Below are positions 34,701-45,404 of a stretch of 46,287 bases of DNA, piece after piece (the first letter of the stretch is position 1; every line of letters starts with the position of its first letter). Source of the DNA: Lojkania enalia. Its lineage: Eukaryota > Ascomycota > Dothideomycetes > Pleosporales. The translations under genes and the position numbers were made by a program. The DNA is taken from positions 12,970-59,256 of the forward strand of contig ML986756.1 in assembly GCA_010094045.1 (NCBI GenBank), in the 5' to 3' direction. The notes beneath the pieces were generated by a model, which saw only the letters and a program-made list of their open reading frames with translations, did no database searches and was not told the DNA's origin.

Positions 34701-37700
34701 GTAAATTAAGGTTATATATAAACTATAGGCAACTAAATAATATAACTAAGAAAAATAGATACCTATTATCTAGGATAATAGAACTTATAAGTTAATTATA
34801 AGGAGCTAAGTAGTTTATAAAGTTTAATATAAGAGAAGAATACTACTAAATTCGGATAAAAAAGGGCTATAAATAGAAAACGGTATTTAAGATAAGAAAA
34901 GGTCTCTTTAAATATCTAATAATACTATTTAAACTTATAAATATACTAGTAACCTTCTAAACAGTTATAAATAACGTATTAAAAGAATACTTAGACGTAT
35001 TTATAATAGTATATCTTAATAATATTCTAGTCTATATGAATAGATTACTAAGAGAGTATAAAGAATACGTTAGAAAAGTATTAGTAAAACTATAAGAATA
35101 TAAATTATTTATAGCTCTAGAGAAATACGAGTTTTATAAAATAGAAATAGAGTTTCTAGAATTTTAGATATCTAGAGATAGTATTAAAATAGAATAAAAA
35201 AAGGTTAAAGTAATACTAGAATAGCTAGTATCTATCTTAGTTAAATAAGTTTAATTATTCTTAGACTTTACGAATTTCTACAGAAAATTTATAAGTAGGT
35301 ATTTTAGAATAGTAGCATCCTTAATAAAGATTACTAAGAAAGAAAAAGGGTTTAAGTAGTAGAAAGTATAATAGAAAGCCTTTAAAGAACTAAAAGTCTA
35401 CTTTACCTTAGTATTAATACTAAGAATACTAGATCTAGAGAAGTAATTTCGAGTAGAAACTAATACTTTAGATAAAGTAATAGGCGCTTACTTAAGTTAG
35501 TAAAACGAAGATAGAAAGTAGAGGCTATAAGCCTACTTTTCAAGAAAAATAAAACCAGAAGAACTTAACTATAATATATATAATAAGGAACTATTAGTAA
35601 TAGTTAAAGCGTTAAGAGAATAGTAAGTATATTTAGTAGGAACTAAATACCTATTTAAAGTCTAAATAGACTATAAAAACCTTATATATTTTATAATAAT
35701 AAAGAAACTTATAGAAAGATAAATATAATAGATAGAACGACTAGTAGACTATAACTTTAAGATAACGCACCAGAAAGGGTTAGAAAATATAGCTGTAGAC
35801 GTGTTAAGTTGTAAAGCCGACTATATAACTAAGGAAAGGTATAAAAGAGACGTAATCCTAAGATAGAAATTAGATAGATCTCTTATATATAACTACCTAT
35901 AAGTCGCCCAAGTTATAAAACTAACTATACTAGAGTAAACTTAGTAGTAAAAGCTAAGGGATATATAAATAGTAGAGTAATATCTAATAAGCAGCTAAGA
36001 GGTAAAAGCAATTAAAAATATAACTTAGAAACAACTATATATATATCTATATATATAATAGTAGATAATAAAAGACCTATATAAATCGCTAGAATAGAGA
36101 TATCTAGGAGTAGTAGAAATAGAATAAAGGCTGAAGAAGAGCTTTACCCTTACTAATATAAGAAGAGAAGTATAAAACGTACTTTACAAGTATTTAGAAT
36201 ATAGAAAGAATAAGGTTATAAAATATAAGCCTTATAGATTCTTACAGCTACTAGAAATACCTAAAGAACTATAGGAGTAGATTATAATTAACTTTATAAC
36301 TAAGTTACTAGAGTTAATAGAATTAGAATTAAGAAGAAGATATAATGTAATTATAAATATAGTAGATCGACTAATAAAGTATATATACTTTAGACTAGTA
36401 TTAGAAATAATAATAGTACTTAAACTAGTATATAAGTTATTATATATAGTATTTATAGAGTATAGAGTTCTAAAGTATATTACTTTAGATAGAGATAAGT
36501 TGTTTACATCTAAATATTAGTAGGGATAGATAGAAAAGATAGAAATCTAATAATAGATGTTAACTAGTTTTTACCTATAAATAGACGGTTAAATAGAATA
36601 AGTTAACTAGAATCTAGAAATATATTTAAAGATATATATTAATAAATAATAAAATAATTAGGTTAAATTATTACCTATAGTATAAATAGTTTATAATAGA
36701 ATAACCTAAAGTACTATAAGAACTATATCTTTTAAAACTAACTATAAATAAAAAGCTATTATATATTAGAAATAGAATAAGAAGGAATCTCTAGTTCTAC
36801 TAGTAGACTAGAAAGCTAAAGAAATAAAGAAAATCTATAATTAGCTTAAAGAAAAGATTTAATTAAAAAACCTTAAAATAGTAGAATAAGCTAATAAATT
36901 AAGGATTAAAGGACTAACCTTTAAAGAGGGGGGTAAAGTTTTCTTATTAACAAAAAACTTAAAGACTAAGAGACCTATAAAAAAGTTAGATTATAAAAGA
37001 ATAGAACTATTCTTAATTAAAGAATAGATTAGACCTATAAATTTTAAACTAAAGCTATTAAGTAATATAAAGATATACCCGGTATTTTATAAGTTAAAAC
37101 TAGAACCAGCGCTAGATAATATACTACTATAAGAAACTATTAATATAGAACTAGAATAGGAATATAAAGTAGAATATATACTAGTAAAAAAGCGGTTTAG
37201 ATATTAGTAGAAGTATTTAGTAAAATAGGAAGGATACTTATAGGAGGAAAGTTTATAAGAACTAGTATAGAACCTAACTAACTATACTACGAAATTAAAG
37301 GAGTTTTACTAGAAGGCTAGAATAATAGATTATTAAGAAGAGTCTAGTTAGAAAGTAATAGTAGTAGTAATATAGAAGGAGTCTCTTATATAGAACTTAG
37401 AGTAATAGTAGAAAACGCTTTAGACCTAGCGGACCTCCTCTTCTCTTCTTCTAACTTCTCTTACTCTTCTATTAACTTTACCTCTTATTTTCTAATATCT
37501 AAACTATACTCCTCTAGAAAATAGATACGCTTCTTAGTACGCTCTAGATAAGAAAGAGTTATATAATAGTAACATATAGATTTTTTAAAGTAATAAATCT
37601 TCTCTTTCTTAATAGCTGTAAAATTTTAATAGGTAGAGGCGGACTCCTTATAAGCCTTTAATATATTTGCTAGAAAACGGTAAAGGGTACCCTCAGTTAG

Positions 37701-38139
37701 AGAAAGATCGCAGGATAAACTCTAAGAAAGATATTCTCTATATATAGAAGAAAGAGTAGTATTATTATAATAGTTGCGGTTTATAGACTAATAGTTTAAA
37801 TAATAGTAAGATGGATCTATTATAACATCTAGTAAAAGAATTAAGTAACTAGTATAATAGTTATAAGTAGAAGTATTTTCGCGTTAAACCTTTAATATAA
37901 TAGAAAGAAAAAAAAAGGAAGAATAGAACTATACTCGCGAGTTAAGTAGGACTTACTAGAATATATAAAGTACTAACCCTAAAATAGAAAAATATAAATA
38001 TAGTATTATAGTATACCTATATAAAATATATTAGAAGCTAGAATAAGCTATTAGAAGTAGTAAAATACTATACCTAAATAGAATAGATAAAATAATAGAT
38101 TAAAGAGCTTTAGGATAAACTTATAGAGAGAAGAGTAGA

Positions 38140-38681
38140 TATTATAAATATAGAATACTAAGAGGTACTACTTCTATAGTTAGAACTTAATCTAATATTA
38201 GCTATTATATAAGTTAACTTAGATAAGAACTAATAAGGTAATAATAGGTAGAAGTATATTAGGGACTAATTATTAAACAGTAAGTAGTAGGACTATAGGA
38301 ATTAAAGAGATAATTAGCTGGATAATAAGGTATAGTATAACCTATATATATAATAATAGTAGAAGTATTAGATATAGTAGAATAGACCTAATAGATCTAA
38401 TAGATCTAATAAGCTAGGTTTAATAGTCTTAAATCTAACTATATAAAATAGAAGATTTTCTTAGTAGATTAAGTCCTATATAGTTATTCTCGTAAATTTA
38501 TCTTATTACTATATTAGACTTCTAAGAATATATTCGTTATATTTAAAGAACTAGGTAATTCTACTACTCTTTCTTTACTAAAACTACTACCTCTAACCAA
38601 TCTAATATAAATAAAGCCCTAGCGTGTATATAACTACAACAGCGGTTATTATATATACTAGTAGTATATAGGTTAGTAATA
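38140..38681 (+). repeat. 3' LTR of family B chromovirus (542 bp)
   Basis: It is the partner of the 5' LTR. It is 9 bp longer because a TAGATCTAA-type unit is present once more near 38395-38410. It is followed directly by the target duplication CTATA. Confidence 0.92.
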
Positions 38682-38850
38682 CTATAATACTAAAAAAGCT
38701 CTATAATTATCTTAAAAAGGTAAGAGAAAAGCCTCTTAACTATTTTTATAAAGTAGAAAGTATTAGAAATATATTATTAATACTTTAGATACTAGTAAGT
38801 ATAATAGACCAGTATAATAGATTATAGCGTAGTAATAATAGATAGAGTAG
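38682..38850 (+). mobile_element. C-terminal end of the pogo-like transposase, right of the family B insertion
   Basis: The plus strand reads NTKKAL-stop-LS-stop-KGKRKAS, i.e. NTKKALQLSQKGKRKAS, the basic C-terminal end of pogo-type transposases. Removing the retrotransposon and one CTATA copy joins this in frame to QSTY at 31210. The right limit is approximate and I did not find its inverted repeat. Confidence 0.65.
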
Positions 38851-40700
38851 TAGAGCTAAAATATTCGTATATTTAGTTCTCTTAGAAAAGAGATAGCTAA
38901 TAAAAGAGAGATAAATTACAACTATCCTTATAGAATACAATTCGGCTATTTTAACCCTAGATTAGATAACTTTATATTATTAACCTATAACTTAAAGCTA
39001 TAAAATATTATATTATCTTTCTTCTTAGAAGGCTATTATTATAACAGCTTATAGAGGATAAATATTACTAGAATAGACTAGTAGAGCTACTTTAAAATAG
39101 GTGCTATTATATAATTTAGAGTTTCTTCTAGATTATATAGTATATTATTACTACTACTTTTACTTTTACCTAGTAAGATCGACCTTTAGAGAATCTTTAT
39201 TACTCGCTACCTAGAGTAGTATAAGTAAACGGTGCTAGTAGAGTAAATACTAATTATAAAAATGCTACTCCCCCCGTCTATTCTACTTCTTTAATCCTTA
39301 TACTTTCTTAACCACCTTAATAAGTATAATTTTCTTAGTCTTTAGCTACGCATTTAGTATAGTTATTATAGCTCTATATAGGATATAATAGAGTACTTTA
39401 TAGCTAATAAGGGCTAGTAGATATATATACTCGCTGCCCGCGCCGCCCACCGCCCATTTTTCTATTCTCGCTACACTCCTCTATATATACCTATATTACG
39501 CTCTTTTTAACGCCTTCCTAGTCTATAAATAGCTAATTTACGCCTAATAGGTTTATAGTATATAATATAGTACTTACTTTAGTCTAGAAGCGCTGTATTA
39601 AAGAGGCTAAGGATAAGAAGTTCTATACTATCTACTATCTCTACTATCTAAGGTATCTAGCTCGTAGTAAGCTATATAAAGTAGATAGTAACTGTAAATT
39701 CGCTTCTTTAGACCTACTTATAGTAGAATATCTCTACGAAGGTATTTAATATAATATCTATTTCTACTACTTTAAAAAGAATAATAAGAATTGTTTTAAA
39801 GTACGTTCTAGGCTAATATAGTATACTCTAACCTTCTTATAGCTAATATACCTATAACTAGACCTATCTATACTAGAGTATATTATAAAGGTTAATTAAA
39901 CTATTAAAGCTCTTATTACTACTTATATTAGTAGTAATAAAATTTAACTAGCTTAAAAGATTTAAGATACTATTTAAAGGGTAGTTAAATAGACTTAAGT
40001 ATATATTCTAGCCCTTTTTATATATTCTAGTACTAATAGTAATATTTAGGCTCGGTAAGGAAGATTCTAACTTCCTATTCACCTATAATAGTAAGAATAG
40101 AAAGACTTTATCTAGAATTAAACTTACTAGCTAAGATTATACTAAGATTAGTATAGCGCGTAAGTATAAAGCTGAAGAGAATCTTCTTAATATAGATAAT
40201 AATAAATATACTAAAGTAAAGAAAATAAAGTCCTTTATAAGTTAATCTAGACTATATTATACTATATTATTCTATACTAATACTTTTAGTCTATTTACTC
40301 TATTAAAAAGGCTCGACTAAATTATAGTAGGGGAAAAGGTTATAGTAAGGTATAAATATTAGTAGATAGTAGTTTTTTTAGATATTAACAGGTTCTCCGG
40401 TGTTTTTATAGATATAATACCCTAGTTAAGTATTTTATAGCCTAGATTAGCGCTATATTTAGAATAATATAATATTTCCGCCTTCTATATACTATAATAT
40501 AGTTCTTCTAGTATTAATAGTAGGAATTACTACGTCTTATAATTACTAAAGAACCTATATTAATATATAAGGCTAACTTTATAAATACTTATTTTTAAAT
40601 CTTATTTATATAATTTTAGTCTAGTAATAGTACTATTAAATATCTATAAAAAACCTTAATGTAAGAATAACTAGATAAAGGTAGCTATATTAACTAGAAA
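38851..40700. other. Unassigned RIPped repeat sequence
   Basis: This is AT-rich with almost no CA/TG, so it is almost certainly repeat-derived, but I cannot name the family. A stop-free plus-strand frame runs 39588-39746 (RCIKEAKDKKFYTIYYLYYL, with further Arg/Lys- and Tyr-rich sequence) and continues beyond a TAA, so a former coding region is likely. A CGCCC-rich patch stands out near 39437-39460. The 3' LTR of the family C element may lie in the right part. Confidence 0.4.
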
Positions 40701-40960
40701 GTTTATATAAAAGTTATATTCTAGAATAATTTAGCTATTCTTCTTCTTTTTTAAAAAGCGTTTATAGTCTTTAATAGGTTTACTTAATCTCTTTAGTTTA
40801 ATATTCTTCTTTTTCTAGAATACTTATAGAGTATTAATACTAATATTTACTTCTAGTTTCTAACTATTCTTAGAATCTAAGTAATTCTTCTATTTAACTA
40901 AATATTTCTATACTTTAATAGAGTTTTACTTTTACTTAATAATATAATTAATTTTATATA
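40701..40960 (-). mobile_element. Chromodomain end of a family C Ty3/gypsy element
   Basis: The minus strand at about 40922-40829 reads KYLVK-stop-KNYLDSKNS and then KLEVN, the chromodomain pattern [20 protein letters not shown] after RIP. It is the 3' end of a minus-strand chromovirus whose integrase lies at 44661-45404. The two were separated by the pogo-like insertion at 40961-44660. Confidence 0.75.
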
Positions 40961-41029
40961 ACGTATTCTACTATTAAAGTAGCTAAACTATCGAAGCAGC
41001 TACTTTTTCTTAGTATAATAAATACTATA

Positions 41030-41082
41030 ACGTAAAGCACCACTGAGCCGGCTATACCACCGAGCCGGCTACTTTTTCTTAG
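41030..41082 (+). repeat. Left terminal inverted repeat of the nested pogo-like element
   Basis: These 53 bp start ACGTAAAGCACCACTGAGCC. They contain a direct repeat of about 17 bp whose core AGCCGGCT is a perfect palindrome (two copies), and end ACTTTTTCTTAG. Confidence 0.95.
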
Positions 41083-42825
41083 CACCACTAATACTATATA
41101 TAAGACCTTAATTTACTCGCCATCTATAAGAGAACCTGCGTATAAGACACTTGGACTAGATTTAGAAGAAGCTTCTATATCTTTTTAGCACGTACGAGCG
41201 TTATACCTAGTCTTTCTATAGTTCCTATAGTACCGTTAACTAGGTTGAGCTGGTTCCTTGCTACTACCACTACGAGCCTTCTTAGATTGCTAAGGAGCTG
41301 TAGATATCTTAGCAGCTCCGTACGAAGCTCCCTTACTATACTCTATTATACTACTATACTGGATTCGCTTCCGTTTATATATTTTATACTTTATTATAAC
41401 CTCTAATTACTCTTTAAACTTTATAATCTAGTAGTTTATAAGAGCGTTTTAATGCAGCATTAATTCAGCTCCTTTTATTAGCTGTAAGAAGCCTTCTTTA
41501 GCTTCTTTTAGTAATTGTATGAAGGACCTCCGTACAAGAGTTAATTATAACCCAAATTCTTGTGTATTACTTAGTATTTTTAACTGCTATAGTATTTCTA
41601 GTAGGAGTACTTCTAGTAGTATATGCAACTGGACTTTAAGGCGCTTAAGAATAACCTGCGCGTTGATAGGAACTAGTTTAAATACTTTAAAAGCCTTTTT
41701 ATAGTTCTCGTACGTAAATATATTAAAAAACGCGTCTCTAAAGGCTAGTAGGAAGCTTTTCTTATTAATATAGTAGACGCGTTAGCGTACTAAGTCTCGT
41801 ATATACTAGAAGTACTTTAGCTTTAATAGTAAGAAGTATACTATATTAAGTAGCTGTAGGATATGTAATAAATATACTGGTATATAGAGGGTAAGGATCT
41901 TTCGTATAAGGTAATAATCCTTAAAATCCTGGTTTAGATAGCTCTTATAGCTATTAAGAATAAGTAGCCTATATAATCTTACCTAACGCGTCTTTATATA
42001 CGCGTTAAAGTACTTTAACTATTTAAGACTAAGCTTATTATTTGTCTATCTATTCTCAGAAACTAAGAGCTTCTAGTCGTATAGTATATCTATCTTCTTA
42101 TACTATACTAAGATATGGACGCGTCCTTTATAGATGATAAATAGTAGGGTTATATACCTAGTAGTATAGATACTCTAGATTACTATAACCTACTCCTAAT
42201 TACCTAGCTAAATAAGCGTAGGTCTTATATAACGTTCTAAACCTGTAATAACTTTTATAGAGCTAATTATACTTATCTAGAAACCTATCTTATTAAAGTT
42301 ATAGATATTATCTTTATAGATACTGTATTTAGCTACCGTCTCTTATACGAGCTTAAACTACGCGTTAATAACCTCTAGATCTTCTTATAATATCCTCTAA
42401 TAGTTCTTTACTCGATTAAAAACTATTTTAAGCTTATTTATACGCGATATAAATTGTTTAGGCTAGTTCTTATTTATAGATATCTTACCTCGCGCACGTA
42501 ATAGTTTATCTACTATATCTACTACCTTATAAAGCCGCGGTACAAATTCTTGTAAATTAAGATTAAGGATATATCGTATAATTGTCTACTCTTTAGTTGC
42601 TGTAAGCTTTATATAATTTAGTTAAGTTTAAGGTTAAAAGGTAATTTTATAAAGCTAGTTAGAAAGCTACTAGTATTATACGTTAAAAGCTGCTGCAGCG
42701 CGTCGTATGCTTTAAAATTAGCCTAAGATATAAGCCTGAAGGGTAAGTTCAATTCTACCTTCTTAATTAGATAGATTAGTTTCGTATTGTTAAGATATAG
42801 CGTTGCGTATAGAAAAGTTGCTATA

Positions 42826-42878
42826 CTAAGAAAAAGTAGCCGGCTTAGTAGTATAGCCGGCTTGGTGGTGCTTTACGT
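42826..42878 (-). repeat. Right terminal inverted repeat of the nested pogo-like element
   Basis: This is the reverse complement of the left repeat with a few differences, mostly C/T and G/A. The two AGCCGGCT cores are both kept. Confidence 0.95.
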
Positions 42879-44660
42879 TATATAAAAAGTTAATTTACTT
42901 AATACTAATAAGAGATTCTATATATAATATACTTTTATCTAATTTAGAATTTTCCCTACTATCCTTTTAGCATGTACGAGCGTTATATCCAGTCTTACTA
43001 CAGTTACTATAGTAGCGTTAAGCTGGTTAAGCCCTTTCTTAAGTATCAGTACTACGAGTCTTCTTAAAGGGTTAAGAGCCTATAGATACTTTAGTAGCTA
43101 CGTATAAAAATCCCTCGCTATATAATACTATACTATTATACTAAATATACTTTCTTTTACACGTTTTATACTTAGTTACTTCTTCTAATTACCTTTTAAG
43201 CTTAGAGTTACGAGTTTAAAGAAGTATATTCTAATATAACATTAACTTAGCACCTTTTATAAGCTGTAAGAATCCTTCTTACACCTCTTTTAGTAATTAT
43301 ATAAAGGACTTTTATATAAGTATTAATTATAACCCAAATTTATATATATTACTTAAAGTTATAAACTACTAAAAGTCTTCTTATAGAAGTAGTTCTAGTA
43401 GAATATATAGTTATATATTAAGGCGATTTAATATAACCTATATGTTTAGAGGAATAATTTCTATTACTTTAAAAGCCTTTTAACAGTTCTTATACGTAAA
43501 CATATTAAAAAACGCGTCCTTAAAGGCTGGAAGAAAGCCTTCTTTATTAATATAGTAGATGCGTTAGCGCGCTAAGTTTTATATATACTATAAATATTTT
43601 AGTTTTAATAGTAAGAAGTAAACTATATTAAGAAGCTGAAGTATATATAATAAATAAGAAGGTATATAAAGCGTTAGGATCTTTTATATAAGACAGTAAT
43701 CTTTAAATTCCTAGTTAAGGTAGCTTTTATAGCTATTTAAAATAAGTAGCCTATATAATCCTATCTAACGTATCTTTATATACTTATTAAAGTATTTTAG
43801 CTACTTAAGACCAAGTATATTATTTATTCAGCTGTTCTTAGAGACTAAAATTTTCTAATTATATAGTATACCTACTTCTTTATACTATATAGAGATATAG
43901 ACGCGTCCTTTATAAATAATAAATAGTAGGGTCGTATATATAGTAGTATAGATACTCTAAATAACTATAATCTACTCGCGATTACTTAGCTGTATAAGAG
44001 TAGGCCTTATATAACGTTCTAAACCTGTAACAACCTTTATAGTACTAATAATACCTATCTAAAAGTCTATCTTATTAAAGTTGTAGATATTATTATTATA
44101 TATACTATATTTTACAATTATATTCTATACGAGCTTAAACTATATATTAATAACCTCTAGATTCTCTTATTTTATTCTTTAGTAATTCTTTACTTAATTA
44201 AAGGCTATTTTAAGCTTATTTATACGCGCTATAAATCGTTTAAGCTAATTCTTTTCTATAAGTATTCTACTACGTACGCCTAATAGTTTATCTACTATAT
44301 CTACTACCTTATATAGCTGGGGCATAAATCCTTATAAATCAAGGTCAAGAATATATTATACGATTGTTTATTCTTCGGTTACTATAAGCTTCTAGCGATT
44401 TAGTTGTATATAAGGGTGAAACGCGATTCTATAAAGTTGAGTAGAAAGTTGTTAATATTATATATTAAAAGCTATAGCAGCGCGTTATACGCTCTTAAAC
44501 TAGCCTAATTTATACGCCTATAAGGTAAGCTCAATTCTACCTTCTTATTAAATTAATAGAAGGTCGTATTATAGATTTATTATAGTTCGTATATAGTATT
44601 TATAATACTAAGAAAAAGTGGCTACTTTAATAGTTTAGCTGCTTCGATAGTAGAATATAT

Positions 44661-45404
44661 TATATTATTTCTAAATTAGTGTAAAATATTTTATATTAAA
44701 CTATCTAGACTCTAAATAGACTCTTTTAAATTATATAGCTCTAGTAAAAATATATAAAATACTAGATAGATACTATTTAACTTTAGAAGATTAATCTAGT
44801 AGATTATAAGTATTATAACCTTTATTATTATATTAGGTCTAAAATACCTCTAATCTAATTTCTTCTTAGAATAGGTTAACTTAATATATTAATTTAATAC
44901 TAGTACCTTATCTTCTACTACTAGAGATAAGTATGTTCTTTTCTTATCTACATATTTCTTTTAATAAGCTACAATAGTACTAATCTTCGCTTTATATTTA
45001 CTTTATAATACTAGTATTTTAACTACTATACCTCTTACTAAAAGAGCTTCTCTCTCTTCTAAAGGCTTGTCTAGTTAATTAGGTTCTTAGAGATCTATAC
45101 TATAGTAAGCGTGAAAAGATAAGATAGTAGTAGTTATATAAGCGCTATTATTATATATAAATTCTATAATAGATAGTTAAACTATTTAATTGTCTTACTC
45201 TAAATAGTAGAAATAATATAAATACTACTTAAGAATCTAGTTTTATCTTTCTATTAGTCTATTAGTTTCTAGATAATAGGCTAAACTAAAATCTTACTAA
45301 AATATTAAATAATAGTAAAAAGTCTCCTAAAATTTTAATTTTATTAGAATATTATAGTTAAATATTACTAATTCTAAAATATTATATAGTTAAATAATAT
45401 TATA
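44661..45404 (-). mobile_element. Integrase C-terminal part of the family C Ty3/gypsy element
   Basis: The minus strand reads ETNRLIER (about 45281-45228; PETNGQTERVNQ in live elements) and then LVFYIFLLELYN (about 44790-44728; HPVFHVSLLEPY). Pro-to-Leu, His-to-Tyr and Ser-to-Phe changes and stops are all of RIP type. It is wedged between two pogo-like insertions. Confidence 0.8.

Larger units (their letters stand above)
31211..38681 (+). mobile_element. Complete RIP-inactivated Ty3/gypsy chromovirus (family B)
   Basis: This 7471-bp element is bounded by LTRs and a 5-bp target duplication CTATA (31206-31210 and 38682-38686). In plus orientation it carries a gag zinc knuckle at 32664-32705 (exact CX2CX4HX4C spacing with all three Cys and the His read as Tyr). 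The reverse transcriptase follows, with YLNNILVY at 35012-35035 for YLDDILVY. RNase H reads TNTLDKVIGAYLS (about 35459-35500) for TDASDKAIGACLS. The integrase has VDRLIKYIYF at 36362-36391. A chromodomain lies at 37166-37275 (KVEYILVKKRFRY, KYLVK-stop-EGY, EES), which defines a chromovirus. TAG/TAA replace Gln and Trp codons throughout, so no frame is open. It inserted into the coding tail of a pogo-like element. Confidence 0.93.
41030..42878 (-). mobile_element. Nested Fot1/pogo-like element (1849 bp)
   Basis: It inserted at a TA (41028-41029 and 42879-42880), 16 bp inside the left inverted repeat of the outer element. Its inverted repeats are 41030-41082 and 42826-42878. The inner sequence aligns with the outer element but keeps more CA/TG (for example in the termini), so it has been mutated less. 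The transposase on the minus strand is still full of stops. Confidence 0.92.
40961..44660 (-). mobile_element. Fot1/pogo-like element carrying a nested pogo-like element
   Basis: This 3700-bp unit is bounded by 53-bp inverted repeats (40961-41013 and 44608-44660) and TA on both sides (40959-40960, 44661-44662). Subtracting the nested element (1849 bp) and its TA duplication leaves 1849 bp, exactly the length of the nested copy. The transposase lies on the minus strand and is destroyed by RIP. Its 3' third matches the truncated copy at 29737-30468, and its 5' part matches the plus-strand copy starting at 45405. Confidence 0.9.

Noticed and set aside
41519..41704. 61-codon plus-strand ORF in the nested pogo-like element
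   Set aside because: It is antisense to the transposase remnant and has no counterpart in the sister copies.
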